A stretch of DNA of 41,316 nt. It comes from Phoronis australis (lineage: Eukaryota > Phoronida > Phoronidae). Shown here piece after piece: positions 10,150 to 21,930 of the stretch. The stretch's first letter is position 1; every line of letters begins with the position of its first letter. The translations under genes were made by a program, and so were the position numbers. A model generated the notes under the pieces. It did not search any database, was not told where the DNA came from, and was given only the letters and a program-made list of their open reading frames with translations. The stretch covers positions 1,005,158-1,046,473 of the forward strand of contig NMRA01000023.1 in NCBI GenBank assembly GCA_002633005.1, read 5' to 3'.

Positions 10150-11600
10150 CATGTAATAATCTATTTAAGTATCTACGAGATAAAAATTCGCCGTCTTGAT
10201 CACTCTGTGGGTGGCGTTGTCGTCTGGACGAGTTTTTAATAGGTGGTAGTAAATCCGTGGGAGTTGGTATCGTCCACTATATCTGTTGAGGTTGGATTCA
10301 TATGGAGCTATCTGGATGGATTCTCCTACTCCTATCTCAAACCAGTTGGAATTAGAATCTTTACCGTTCAGACAAGAATCATACAAAAGTTGATATCACC
10401 CTTCGTTCTTAAAGTCTTACTCGGCACCATTACCGAGTATGAAACTGTGAATTGAGATAGATAATTTGAACCATACTGAAATTTTGGAAGATGCTGCTGC
10501 ACTAATCAAATTAAGTGCTGGTCTCTCATTGGCTAAACTGAGTGACGTACCAGCGTGAATAATCAACGAAACGCGCGAACTTTTTCTATCCAGTAAAAAT
10601 TGTCTGTTCGCCAAATTTTTGCGTTATTTTAAGAAATTTACGCAAGGGTGAGGCGTTGTGCTTCTGGTGGATGCGAAAAAACCGCTTTCCCTCACGGGAG
10701 AATGGCTTCTCGATGAAATTGCGCACATTTGTGAGCGATCGATAGTACAGTATCGGACAAGACAGTTGAAGATGCCAGCCAGGCTTGCGAATTCGTTGGT
10801 TGGCAGCGACCACTTGAAAATGTGTTACATGGTTACAGGGGCACCAAAATTGTAGTTAGGGGGGGGTTATTAATCCCAAAATTTACTGGTTCAAATTGTT
10901 GTCTATGTATCAGCAAAGTAGATCCATTAAGGTCCACTTTCACACACTCCACAAAAAGAAAATGATCCGTTCCTTCATCGTCGACAACACCATGGTTAGG
11001 TATTTTGAACCGGATACCTTACTTCGGAAAATTCTCGAAGCATTAATAATAAAAACTGAAACTCCTGACATAAATTCCCGAGATACTGGGTTCTATCGCA
11101 CCGTGGAGTTATATATATATATAACGTCTATATTTATTAATACCAATATATTTCATTTAGTTCTACAACATTTTATAGTGGCTTAGTTTCCATGACAATT
11201 CATTCTGAAATTGTGCTCTTTAATATACTACATTATATCCGTGTTTAAAGTCATTGCTCTTGTGTCTTATCATACATCATAGCGTTTATAAATTTACATT
11301 TATTTGCTTGGATGACTAAAGACTAGTCCAAGTAAAGCAGCTGTTCTACTATGTTCAACTCACCACAAGACGAGAGACATTTATTTAGACAATGCAAAGG
11401 TTTGTTGAACAAACTAAGGCCAAGAACACCTTACTTTACAAGGAAACAGGCACACACACAAACATTCACACACCATTGGGTTCAAGTGTATTAAGTTTAT
11501 CTATCCAAAATTTTCTCTTTTGAGTCTGTGAGTGGTATACATAGAAATACTACTGTCATATCCTAAGAAGAATTCATTTCATGGAAATTAATTAACTCCA
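10150..11600. other. No gene recognised
   Basis: Only short frames are present (for example minus 10586-10813), with no family that I know. A short (AT)n tract lies at 11109-11122 and a CA-rich stretch at 11450-11475. Confidence 0.4.
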
Positions 11601-11919
11601 ATATGATGACATTACATGCATCTTCTTCCGCAATTAGCCCACAGAAATGGCACGACTATTCCAAGGATTTGTTGAACTAATTTTTTCTGTTGACGAGTCT
11701 TTGAGAGAATTGGCAACACAGGATATGGTTGAACACGATAGTTCCTGTGAAAAGAGTGCAAACAATTACCCATTTGATCTTTTCTTATTTTTTTATTTTG
11801 GTATTCATTATCATTTACAAACAATTACAAAAACAAAACAAACAAAAAAGCACACCATTCATTCACGCATGCACACCTCAGGAAGACCATTCTCGTATCT
11901 CGTTTAAAGTAAATATCTT

Positions 11920-12168
11920 CTACATGTAGTTAACATGAACAATAAAATTTTCCAATTCCGCAGAGAAGTTGTCACATACAAAGTTTTTATATGCAATTAA
12001 TTTTTCAGCATTAAAGTAGGCCTACTCATAAGTTTTTGTAACAAACTTGTGAAAATTAGGTATATTTTTGTGACATCTCTCCTTGTAAATGTACTGTTTA
12101 GCTAGTAGAAGCAAAATGTTGAATAGAAAATCATGCGTCTTGTAAAGTCCAAGAATAACACTATCGTA
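11920..12168 (-). pseudogene. LINE ORF2 C-terminal end
   Basis: On the minus strand this reads SWPSYDSVILGLYKTHDF, then LLLLAKQYIYKERCHKN, then FVTKTYE-stop-AYFNAEKLIAYKNF and a terminal NYM-stop at 11920. This is the conserved tail of L1/Tx1 ORF2 (LGl...LLlAKqYIYk ... EK.IA). An estimated 150-200 residues, including the usual CCHC cluster, are missing between 13125 and 12168 of the protein order. The insertion was therefore accompanied by a deletion, or the copy was already damaged. Confidence 0.75.
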
Positions 12169-12169
12169 A

Positions 12170-13122
12170 GACGGCCAACTGATAGGCGTCTACGTGTACA
12201 TGAAACTAGCCCAGATTTTAACGTACACACCGATACATGAAAACGGAATGCGCAAAGCTACAATTGGCTGTAGCCTCAAAAGGGGTCATTCCGTGTTAGA
12301 TGTCACCTTCTTAGTTCGTGGAAATCGTAACCATAGTATTATTGCGAAGTTAGAGCCATCGAAGTCCGTGGGTTTAGGGCATAGGCCTACTGGACCGTGA
12401 ATTTCGCGTCTGTACTGCAAGGGTCAATACTATGAAAATAAAATCCCCGAAGTGAGAGCTCCTCGCGGTGTAACAACTCACTCACTAATCCATCATCATG
12501 GGCGCGTGATAGGAGACCGGTGAATAATTTTAAAAAACGCAAAAATGATGCAGTTTGGCGTTACACAAACAAAATCAATTGTGGGCGGCGTTTACAAAAT
12601 GACTACAGCGTTGTATTGACCGGGAAGCAACCGATCTAATACAACTTGTTAACGTCACGAGTCAAATTAAATATCAAATGTAAAGAAAACTTTCACGTTT
12701 TTCATCCAAAACTTGTTGCATTGTCCATCATCCAATATTTACTATTACCGCTTGCCTTCAAACTTCGACTTAGTGGTGTGACACAAAGGAGTGAACTCAT
12801 GTAACTGAGACAGCAAAACTAGGTTAATTTATTTGACCCTGTGCTATGACGAATATGCATCGACACGCAAAGTGGTATGACAACCCATTACGCAACTGCT
12901 ACTCTAGCCTAAAAATAGTAGCCGACTAGCTGGTCGGCTGATGGCCGGTCGGCAAAAAGGTCGGCTGAAGGGTCGGGTGGGGAGTCGTCTTAAGAGTCGG
13001 CATTGCGGGCGGCTGCCGGTCGGCTAATTTTTAGCCGACCGGTCGGCTAATTTGCCGACCGGACGACGGCCCGTCGTCAACCAATTTCCGACCGGGCGGA
13101 CAAAAATTCGTGATGTGTGCTC
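12170..13122 (+). mobile_element. Arm A of the 'CATCACG' family, copy 2, inside the LINE
   Basis: Homologous to 6235-7191, with the GTCGGC-rich block at 12920-13100 and the terminus ending at 13122 followed by TA. The left limit is about 12170, where similarity to the other copies (CAACTGATA) stops and LINE coding sequence begins. There is no inverted terminus at the left end. Confidence 0.75.
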
Positions 13123-13124
13123 TA

Positions 13125-13619
13125 TACATATTTCTAATACATCCTAAGCCTTTTACAAACCAAGGCTTATAAAAAAACACCTGTGCCTCCGATAGCCAAG
13201 TTACTATTAAACCACAAAGGTTGATTCAAGAAGTCCTCTTTACTCGCAACAATTATTTTCTTGTAGAAAGATAACATACTTCCAAACACGTAGCTCCAGT
13301 AGGAATTACCAATTAGAGTTAACTTCGAATTAATAAAGTCATCTCCAAATGCAGCAAAATTCTTTATGAACGGGTAGAGTGAGTACAGTAATTCACCACT
13401 TTTAGACGCAGGGCTTTCAAGATATCTACGGGCCATAGCGAGTTTTAAAGCTTTGGTAAAAGTATGCATATTAACCATTTGAATGCCCCCTTGATAAAGT
13501 CCCAAACAGGTCGTAGTTCGTTTAATTTTATCATTACGGGCCTGCCAGACAATTCTAAAAAATGTCGTATTCAATTTACCCAAGACTTTTACTGGTGGAT
13601 TTGGTAAACTTGACAACAA
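13125..13619 (-). pseudogene. LINE ORF2 region after the RT
   Basis: Typical L1/Tx1 sequence follows the RT: LNTTFFRIVWQARNDKIKRT, then GLYQGGIQMVNMHTFTKALK and ARRYLESPA, then WFNSNLAIGGTGVF. The open frame ends at 13167, but LINE-like residues continue in degraded form to about 13125, where the terminus of arm A begins. Confidence 0.8.
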
Positions 13620-14992
13620 AAATTAAGTTTAGAAATAGCTAATGTTTTAATTACCGTTACTCTACCAAACGGCGTTAAATTTTGTCGACTCCAACTTTTT
13701 AGTAAATACTTGGTCTCAGTTATTCTTGCAGTGAAGTTCTTATGCGTCATGCTATCCAATTGAGTGTCAAAATCCACCCCCAAAATCTAAAAGATTTTTT
13801 TGTCTAAGACAGACTTTCTTTTGAAAATGTAGGAATCACGTCATCACTACCAGTTTTACTTCCAATCCATATGGCTTTTGTTTTATCCAAATTCACCTAG
13901 AGACCGGAGAAACTAGCAAATAAATGTAATACATTCAGTGTGGTAGTCAATGACAAACTCGATCCATCCAACGTAATTGATGTGTCGTCCGCATATTGCG
14001 AAATCAAACATTCCTTATTCCCAGCAACTACACCAGCAATGCTTTTATTAATCTTGATTAAATACGCCAAAATCTCCTTGCACAATATAAAAATGTAGGG
14101 AGACAAAGGGTCACCTTGTCTGCAGCAACGCGAAATATTGAACGAAGAAGATGGGTGACCATGTACGACAACACAGGACTTAATATTACTGTAAAAGTCT
14201 TTCACCCACCTTCTGATCGACCAACCAAAATTAAGGAAAGACAAAGTTTTTTGAATAAAATTCCACGACAATGAATCAAATGCATTCTCAAAATCAATCA
14301 GTAAAAGCAATTCAGGTTTGTTAGCTGCCTGGGCATAAAGCATTAAATCATTCAGCACTCGCTTATTTTCGTTCATATTTCTTCCAGAAACGAAACCGGT
14401 CTGGTCCTTACTGATTACTTTTCCCAAAACGGATTTTAACCGTTCAGCCACTGCCGAAGAAGCCAATTTATATGTCACATTAAGTAAGGATATGGGTCTC
14501 CAGTTTTTTTAAATAATGTTTACTTTTATCTGCTCCCTCAGGGATGCAGGTGATCACTCCCTCTTTCTGTGTTGAGGATAACTGGCCAACGGCAAAACCA
14601 GTATTAAGTGAGAGAACAACGAAATGTCCAATGTCAGCAAAATAAAATTAAAAAATTCCACTGAAAAACCATCAGAGCCTGGGCTTTTGTTGTTTTTCAT
14701 TTTTTTCAAGCATTGTATGACTTCCTCATATATAAGAAGACCTTCTAATTTTTCTTTTTCTGTCTCATTCAGCTTGGAGACACAAACATTATCAAGAAGA
14801 ATTTTTAAAAGGTACATGTATTGTTAGACTGTCTATATTTGTATAGATTTTCATGAAAAGTTTTGGTTTCTCGAATAACCTCTTCTTCACTAATGGTTTT
14901 AGTATAATTGTCAGATTTCTACAAAAAAGGCATAAACTTACTTGTGTAATGCCTATTTTCCAAGTGAAGAAAATATTTGGAATGTTTTTCAC
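13589..14992 (-). pseudogene. LINE ORF2 reverse transcriptase domain
   Basis: Frames in order are 14817-14554 (KMKNNKSPGSDGFSVEFF, the RT entry motif), 14478-13897 (KVISKDQTGFVSGRNMNEN, LLLLIDFENAFDSLSW with the first catalytic Asp, CCRQGDPLSPYIFIL, and SQYADDTSITLDGSS with the catalytic YADD box) and 13783-13589 (YLLKSWSRQNLTPFGRVTVI). The catalytic residues survive, but the domain is cut by frameshifts near 14500 and 13900. Motif wording fits L1/Tx1-group elements. Confidence 0.9.
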
Positions 14993-15615
14993 CTTCTTTA
15001 ATCCATCTTGCTCTCGTCCTAGTCATAAGACCTCTTAACTTATTTTGCCTTAGCTCGGCAAGTAAATTATTTTTTTGTTCCAGTAGTTCCCTGTCAAGGC
15101 TTGGACTTTTTTTCAAAAAAGCTTATATCTTTGATAAATTGCTGTTCAACTCTATCACTTTTTCTTTTTAAGTAAGTAGCAAAGGATATTGTTTTGCCGC
15201 GAATCCCCATCAACAAAATTTCACGAAAAAATTCAATCATTTATAGACAATTGTAAATCTGAATTACTTGTACTATCAACTGTCTGAATGTCGTCTGTCA
15301 TATACAGTTGTTTAATTAGTTTAATAGTATTCTTGACTGCAGCAATATACTCGGAGTTTTCTTAGGAGAGAATTAATAAACTTCCAAAATGATTTTCTCC
15401 TCCTGGAAACATCAATTTAAAAAAACGTTACCATTGAATGATCGGACCGGTAACTGAATTCTATAATGGAGTCGTCAATATCAGCTAAAAGATTTTCAGA
15501 AATTAGAAAAAATCTAGTCTGGTTCGTTTACTTCCAGCTCCCCATGTATATGCTTTACTACTGGGGTTTAGTTCCCGCCACACATCAACAATAGACGATT
15601 CTGTACAAATCTCCA

Positions 15616-16113
15616 TCAACTAATCCGTGACTTCGGGTTATTAACCTGTCGATAATTAAGCGTGTCCTTAGACAGATCGATAGCAAGATTAAAATCGCCT
15701 GCCCAAATAACAGAGTAATTTCCTATATCTTGAATATCTTGTTTTATTCTTTCAAAAAAGGACGGCGAGTCCCTATTTGGACAATACGTATTAATTAACG
15801 TAATTCTTGTCTCATTAATAGTAATATCCAAAATTAATTTATTACCATTGTAGTCTTGCCTAGTATTATGGAATTTATACTCAAAAGTGTTCTTAAAGAG
15901 GATCGCCACTCCACGAGAGTTTGAGGTACTTGAATTGAAAAAACATTCGTATCCCCACATTGATCTAATATTGTTTTCTCTTTATAAAGTATGTCCTGTA
16001 GACAATAAATGGAGTATTCTTTTTCTCCTAAATAATTGAGGACATCTTTTCGTTTTTCATGGAGACCCCAGCCCTCTGCAGTTCAATGACGTTACTTTAA
16101 GTTCACCTCTCAT
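15616..16113 (-). pseudogene. LINE ORF2 N-terminus: APE-type endonuclease
   Basis: ORF2 starts near ATG 16113-16111 with MRGELKVTSLNCRGLGSP, the usual first strand of the AP-endonuclease domain (SLNcRGL). After a frameshift, 15960-15616 carries GVAILFKNTFEYKF, then LINTYCPNRDSPSFFERI and VIWAGDFNLAIDLSKDTLNY. These are the NtYcPN and GDFNl..D blocks of the endonuclease active site. The domain nicks target DNA to prime reverse transcription. The frame is broken near 15960-16060, so no full protein is made. Confidence 0.85.
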
Positions 16114-16259
16114 CAATACAACGGTTATGCACATATAATAAATGACAATCAAATAATAATGGTACAATCTTGACCCATTCACACCACATACACACAAAAC
16201 AAAACAAAAACAATACAAACACATCCACGAGCACATCATAGATTTCACAGAGTACACCA

Positions 16260-16480
16260 TCGATGTGAAATATGATGTAACATAGGATAGAAAACACGTG
16301 AAAACTGATCCTCATGGTAAGGCTTATTCTCCCAGTATTTTTCATAATGAGACTATAATAAAAAACATTTAGAAACATTGCCCACACAGACTCATACAAA
16401 AAACAAGTAGAATGAAATTTAAGGATAACTACATTTCAGTAAAGTAATTTGGCTTTATAGTATGTGTTTGAGACTTGTCG
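16260..16480. other. Probable LINE 5' region
   Basis: AT-rich sequence between the LINE endonuclease start and arm A copy 3. Frames on the minus strand are low-complexity and hydrophobic and do not resemble an ORF1. Confidence 0.3.
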
Positions 16481-17135
16481 GTGTCTCGGTTACATGAGTT
16501 CACATCGGTTGTGTAACACCACTAATTCGAAGGTTAAAGGCAAGCGGTAATAGTAAACATTGGATTATGAACAATGCAACAAGATTTGGATAAAAATACG
16601 TGAAAGTTTTCGTTACATTTGATCTTTAGTTTGACTCTTGCCGTTAACAAGTTGTATTAGATTGGCTGCTTCCCGGACAATACAACGCTGTAGTCATTTT
16701 GTAAACGCAGCTACACTGTATTTTTGACAGTCTTCGCCCACATTTGATTTTGTTTGTGTAACGCCAAGCTGCATCTTTTGCGTTTTTTAAGTTATTCATG
16801 GGTCTCCTATCACGCCCCCATGGTGATGGGATAGTGAGTTGTTACACCGCCAAGAGCTCTCACTCCGGGGATTTTGTTTTCATAGTATCGACCCTTGCAG
16901 CACAGACGCGAAATTCACGGTCAAGTATGCCCTAAGCCCACGGACTTCGATGTCTCTAACTTCGAAATTTTACTATGGTTACGATTTCCGCGAACTTAGA
17001 CGGTGACATCAAACACGGAATGACCACTGTTGAGGCCACAGTCAATTGTAGCTTTGCGCATTCCGTTTTCATGTATCGGTGACGTTAAAATCTGGGCTAG
17101 TTACGTGTACACGCAGGCCCTATCAGTTTGTCGTT
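16481..17135 (-). repeat. Arm A of the 'CATCACG' family, copy 3, inverted and lacking its terminus
   Basis: Matches 12170-12830 in reverse orientation, from TCGGTTACATGAGTTCACAT through GGTGACATCAAACACGGAAT to CTATCAGTTTGTCG. The GTCGGC-rich block and the terminus expected to the left of 16481 are absent. The LINE 5' side lies there instead. Confidence 0.8.
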
Positions 17136-17469
17136 CACACACATTTTCTATTCAGCAATAGAAATCTCTGTAGAATCAAAAACAATTGGCAACCAGGATT
17201 TATTGCGTCAGAAAACTTATCACGCCAGGAGAGAATTGTTTTCATGCCCGGAGACTAGGTGATCACCAATTATGCAATGATGATAATTCAGTGTGTACCT
17301 ATACTTTGGCATCTATTGTAAAAAGTGGATTAGACGAAAGAACTTCAACCGCATTTCCAAGATAATATGTATGTCGTCGGCGAGAGGTTGAACACTTAGC
17401 CCTTGTTTATACGTGCAGTACGGACATTATCACTTTGAAGGATCAATGCTTGGGGATGGTGACGTGGGG

Positions 17470-17665
17470 TCCAGGCTTGAAAAGTTACTGATTTGAACCT
17501 GACTTATTAAATTTTCAGTTCGGTCGTATTTTATTTTGATCCTGAAGTGAAGAAGTTTTGGTCCTCACGTGATAATTTATAGGTGCTGGTGTGAAAAATT
17601 TCAGTCTTGACGTGATGACTTTTGGACTTGACTTGTTTTTTGGTCTTCTGTGTGAAAACAATCTC
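17470..17665 (+). repeat. Degenerate tandem repeat, period about 22 bp
   Basis: Units resembling GTCCTGACGTGATGATTTTG follow each other: TCCTGAAGTGAAGAAGTTTT, TCCTCACGTGATAATTTAT, TCTTGACGTGATGACTTTTG, and shorter variants. The copies are very diverged. Confidence 0.5.
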
Positions 17666-17891
17666 AATGTATTGTATTGTTTTAATTCTTGCTAAAGTAA
17701 AACTTCTGGTTTTGAGCCGTATATTGATTTTTGGTCCTGGAGAGTTAACATGTTTTGCTTGGTTTTAATCTTGCATAGAAAATATATGTCGTTAAATGTG
17801 TCCACTTAGGCCTTCCATAAATGTGGGAGAGCAGGCTGTGTAGCATCGTACTATGCAACTTCTTATATAAATCTAGGTGTTTGTGATATAG

Positions 17892-17945
17892 TAATACTAC
17901 GAAAAATGAGTAGTTATGACTAGTATGAAAAATGAGTAGTTGTGG
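17892..17945 (+). repeat. 26-bp direct duplication
   Basis: GAAAAATGAGTAGTTRTGRC occurs twice in succession (about 17899 and 17925). Confidence 0.7.
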
Positions 17946-18685
17946 CTTCTTTTGAAATATTGTATCCTTTGTTTATGCTTGGTGTAGATGGCTCAGTGTG
18001 ATATTATGTAAGCCTTATTATCCTCTATGGCTTAACAACTATGCATCTTCATTCATGCCTGTAATAGAGGTACTCCCAGTATCATCAAGCATGTGTATGT
18101 TTTTATTCTAATGAGGTGTGCTTCGAATGTACAATTAGTGATCATACTTTTGCAGTGGTTCATAACAAATGGATTCATTAAACCCAGTAAATATTTTTGT
18201 CGATCTGCATATTAGGCATGCAAATTGCATCATACCTCATCAGAGTAAAACTTGTTATCAATCATAGTAGAAACAAGTATTTTTATCATTGCCACAAGAC
18301 GTTAACAAACGCAGTCAGTGTCTGTAAGTGTTGTGTCTACATTGCTGATGAATAAACGTCGGTCTAAATCCATTTTATAACACTGATTCATGCCAAAGGT
18401 TTGAAATTGCGCCCCCTTAAGAGTTTGACTTGCCCTGCTGATCACTAGAATCGATGCAATAAACTTTAGTTGTTTTTTAACCTGTGTAATAGAACTGAAA
18501 ATTGTGTCCGTTTTCGTTTGCGAGAGTGTTCTTTTTGAATCACTGGGTTAATCACTTTACGCTCTACATGAAAACAGACTACTTTGTTTAAGATTATATG
18601 TACCAAGTTACCCCGAAAATATTATTTTCATGGTTTTACCCCTAGGAGTATACGCGGAACGCCAAGTATTGTGTTCTTACGCCAA

Positions 18686-18708
18686 AAGGCTAGAAAAGCT
18701 CTAGCCTT
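18686..18708. repeat. Perfect 8-bp stem hairpin
   Basis: AAGGCTAG (18686-18693) and CTAGCCTT (18701-18708) pair around a 7-nt loop. There is no T tract, and in a nuclear genome a Rho-independent terminator is not expected. Confidence 0.6.
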
Positions 18709-19799
18709 GTTGCGAAGCTGTTTACTAAATTAAATATACAAATTTGGGCCGTTGTGGGTAGAAACTGACCGAATAAAATCTTCCTAGAATAATCTAAATT
18801 ATTTACCAGCGTTGAAAAAATTGGTTTCCTACAATTATTCTGCTGCTAAAGTTATGGTGTGATCTTTGGCGTCGACTTTCGACGCAATGAAATATTGCGT
18901 TACCTATTAGCCAGTTTTTTCCCAGATTCTTCACTGGGCAATCAAACGTTCTACCTTGAGGTTGCGTAAACGTCACAACAAAAAATTGGTTTCACTTCAT
19001 TATATGTTTTTGAAATTTTGATATCAGTAAACCGAATTTTAGAACAAATTTTGCTGAGATGTTGTCATCATTTAATAGGAGATGTCGAAAACATTTTGGA
19101 AGTGGCGCACGTCACGAATGAACTCTTTTCAAAACGACGACAAACGTTTTTTTCGTTACAAAAGGCAGTGAATTACACAAGAAGATGACGTCGGATGCTT
19201 TTCGCTTTTAAAAACGGCCGTAACGGGCAAGTTGAATGTCAATTGACTTCCAGATTTTGCATTCACTCGCGGGTCTTTAGCTCATGTTGATGTAAGCTTC
19301 ACGACGAGGTAACGAGCGAAACTATCCGGGCTGTGTGAAATTTTGAGGTCTGTTTGATCTCAATACAGAGTGACACCTTGCTGTATTTTGAAAATGTCTT
19401 CATACAGCTAGCTGACTAGATAGGAAGGCTCTAGCTCCGAAACGATTTTTACTGCGAAAGTGACAACGAATTCAGAATGATGAAGGATGATGGATGACAC
19501 TATAAACCGATCACATTCTTCCGTTTTCATGCGCCCATGATCTTAATGTCGGCGCTAATGTATGTTCAAACCATTGTTTATGTTGTTCCTAAAATAAACT
19601 TGGGTTCTATTGCTGTACCAACATATTAAGAAATTATACAGAAATAAACAATAATTATCTGTGGTAAAGCGCAATATACAGCGTGATGAAGTGATGATCA
19701 AGAGCAATAACGGATGAGCGCAAGTGCGTGCTCCTTGTTGAGTATACCTCGTCCTGAAAACACTTGAGGTCGTAAAACATCCAGCGTTGTATTTTAATT

Positions 19800-20340
19800 T
19801 TTATGCAATTTACTGTAAAATTTCAAATTTCGTGCTTGTTTTTTATGGATAATGTACTGTATAAGAAGTCTCATATCTAAAGTTAGAAATTATGCTTCCG
19901 CGATATCACTTAATGTTTGACTTTACCACTCCGTCATTAATTCAACATAAAGTTTTAAGCTGGTGTAATGTCACGCACTTCGTATTTGTAGGTTGATTCG
20001 AATTTACCTCCTTTCAATAGTTGAACAAAAGTTGATAAACCGATGTCAAGACTGGAGTTGCCACTGGTGAACGAACAGCGAACAGTTAAATGTTTGTTTG
20101 GCCAAAGTTCACCCGTTAAGTCATAAAGTGGTAATTGCCGCCCAAGGACACGCTTAATCCGAAATGGTCCTCTACGCTTGGCGACCACTTAGCCGACCCA
20201 AGTGCCGACCACAGAGGCGACTCAGCAGACGGCTCCTAGCCGACTGTTGTTCGTCGGCTGCTGTTCGGCTAGACGACCGGTCGACGGCCGGTCGTCAACC
20301 AATTTCCGACCGGTCGGACAAAAATTCGTGATTAGTGCTG
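19800..20340 (-). mobile_element. Arm B of the 'CATCACG' family, copy 2, inverted, with terminus
   Basis: The right end at 20340 is the family terminus followed by TA (20341-20342), though with GATTAGTGCTG instead of GATGTGTGCTG. The GTCGGC-rich block lies at 20190-20320. The inner part is the reverse complement of 2081-2440. The 77-codon frame (minus 20188-19955) aligns with the 66-codon frame of copy 1 but shows no protein constraint. Confidence 0.8.
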
Positions 20341-20718
20341 TACAGCAATAAAACAACGCGACACGGTTGTCACAACCTTTGACATAGCCGGAGTAGAAGG
20401 TATATGTTAGCTGTGAAAACGATACGTTGGGCACAACGACTAACGTGAAGAAAAAATAGGCTAATCATATACACAGTAATGGCTACCGGAAGAACGGGAA
20501 GTACGTTTGTACTGAGGTCTCTCAACAGGGTCCCAAGTACCTAACAATTATGTCAAACCCAGAAATCGCGAAGCATTATATCTGGGTTGTAAACAATTCA
20601 TAAATTAAACTAATATACATAGAGGTATATACAATTAAGTAGTATCTTATATAAGTATTCGAGACATGCTATTACAAATATATAAAAACAAAAATATGTA
20701 CAGATTAATGTATGGAAA

Positions 20719-21132
20719 TCAGATGCAACAATAATAATAAACGGTACATAAAAATTTACTAACGTTGCTTAGGAAGAATTCGTTGAGAACGAGGTCGAGG
20801 TTAGGACTACCATTCAATAACAATGTAACTCTAGTAGGGATATTATTACAAGAATTGAGAGCGTTAACAATTGATTGGTTTTAATGAGTGCACGAAAGCG
20901 TGAGTCTCTCAAGTATTCGATGAGGGGACAAGAAAATATGAGGATAAGATGGATGGTCAACACTTTTACAGTTTGGAGAGACATTACTACAGTTGTGCCT
21001 GAACTTGTCAGAGTTGAGAAAAAGACCACATCTTGATCTGCACAATGCTATTTCGTTATCGCAGGGAAGGGATTGAGTCAAGGGTGTTGGGTTATCAAAA
21101 TTATGAAAAACAGTTCTAAAATTATTTTTCAT
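20719..21132 (-). pseudogene. C-terminal end of a second LINE ORF2
   Basis: A single minus frame with one TAA (near 20880) reads CRSRCGLFLNSDKFRHNCSN, then VSPNCKSVDHPSYPHIFLSP, then RVTLLLNGSPNLDL and NEFFLSNVSKFL. This fits the zinc-cluster tail of non-LTR retrotransposon ORF2 (RcGl.lns...SP.C.cG....HfflsCP.Y..R). Two of the usual Cys/His positions are lost. No RT lies upstream of it, so only the 3' end was inserted or kept. 3' UTR probably runs down to about 20590. Confidence 0.7.
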
Positions 21133-21930
21133 ACTCGCAAAAGAGTTGAACTTGGCTCATAAATTTCATGAAACCATATTGCGCACATCTGGGTATGATT
21201 CACGCTACCAGTAAAATTTTTGTTGAAACATCTGCTTACATACACCTTTTTAGCATACGAAAAGTGGTATATGAAAAGGTGTGGTGTGTATACAGTGGTT
21301 TAGACAACTTCCAAATATTCATAAGCATGAGGAGCACCAACGGGACGTAACAGCAGCCTCAAGTTGTTTAAGAACGAAGACCTGTACTGTTAGTTCGGAA
21401 ATAAACATGTGTTGTGTCTTGTTACGAGAAAAACTGGCGAACAATGGTGCTCTCAGCTCATAGTCTATTGTTAAAAGCGACAATAAATAATTAAGTAATA
21501 CTTTATTAAGCTAATTCACGTTGACAACATTTGAAAAACGTCAACTGTTTCAGGAAATTGACAAATCATCTGAAAACAGTTTCACGAAACAAAAACATCC
21601 AGTGCAGAGTGGTGAAAAGATATACTGGACTACATGTAGTTTGCAGAGGGACCAGATGTACTCTGAGAGTACACAAAAAGGCTGGCTTGGTCCGTCAAGA
21701 GACCAAGAGTACACCTGTGGTTATTATCCCTATAAAAATAGTGGATCTTTCGCTTGACCAAACAGTACTGGCTGAGATAAATAGTTTTACAAAGCACATT
21801 TTACTCCGCTCTGTGTATGGAAAATTGCACACTTGCTTGAAAACTCAAAATGGTCTCACAGATCGAGTCCTTTAATTGTGCTGCTTCGACTTGACAGGTT
21901 TGCATTATCAGCTCATTATTATCTGTGTTG
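21133..21930. other. No gene recognised (one 114-codon frame)
   Basis: A plus frame at 21531-21875 (starting MKNVNCFRKLTNHLKTVSRN) is open for 114 codons but matches no family that I know. An overlapping frame is also open, which weakens it. Confidence 0.3.

Larger units (their letters stand above)
11920..16260 (-). mobile_element. L1/Tx1-like LINE, 5' part to ORF2 end, interrupted
   Basis: Read on the minus strand, the order is endonuclease (16113-15616), RT (about 14992-13589), C-terminal region (13619-13125), then after a gap the last part of ORF2 (about 12168-11920). Each part is open only in pieces, with several frameshifts and stops, so the element is dead. The 5' end merges into 16260-16480 without a visible ORF1. 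The 3' end beyond 11920 is not delimited, and no poly(A) tail was found. The break between the two body parts is filled by arm A of the DNA transposon family at 12170-13122. Confidence 0.8.
17136..19790. other. Transposon interior or intergenic, no coding sequence
   Basis: Arm A copy 3 and arm B copy 2 face away from each other as left and right parts of one inverted element would, so this may be the interior of that element. No frame of 60 codons exists across it. Visible items are a degenerate 22-bp repeat (17470-17665), a 26-bp duplication (17892-17945) and two short perfect hairpins (18686-18708 and near 18869-18885). Confidence 0.45.

Noticed and set aside
18344-18365. CTGATGA followed by AATAAACGTC as a second hammerhead motif
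   Set aside because: No GAAA box or stem II follows, so only one core box is present.
18686-18708. Bacterial-style terminator hairpin
   Set aside because: There is no T tract, and the setting is a eukaryotic nuclear genome.
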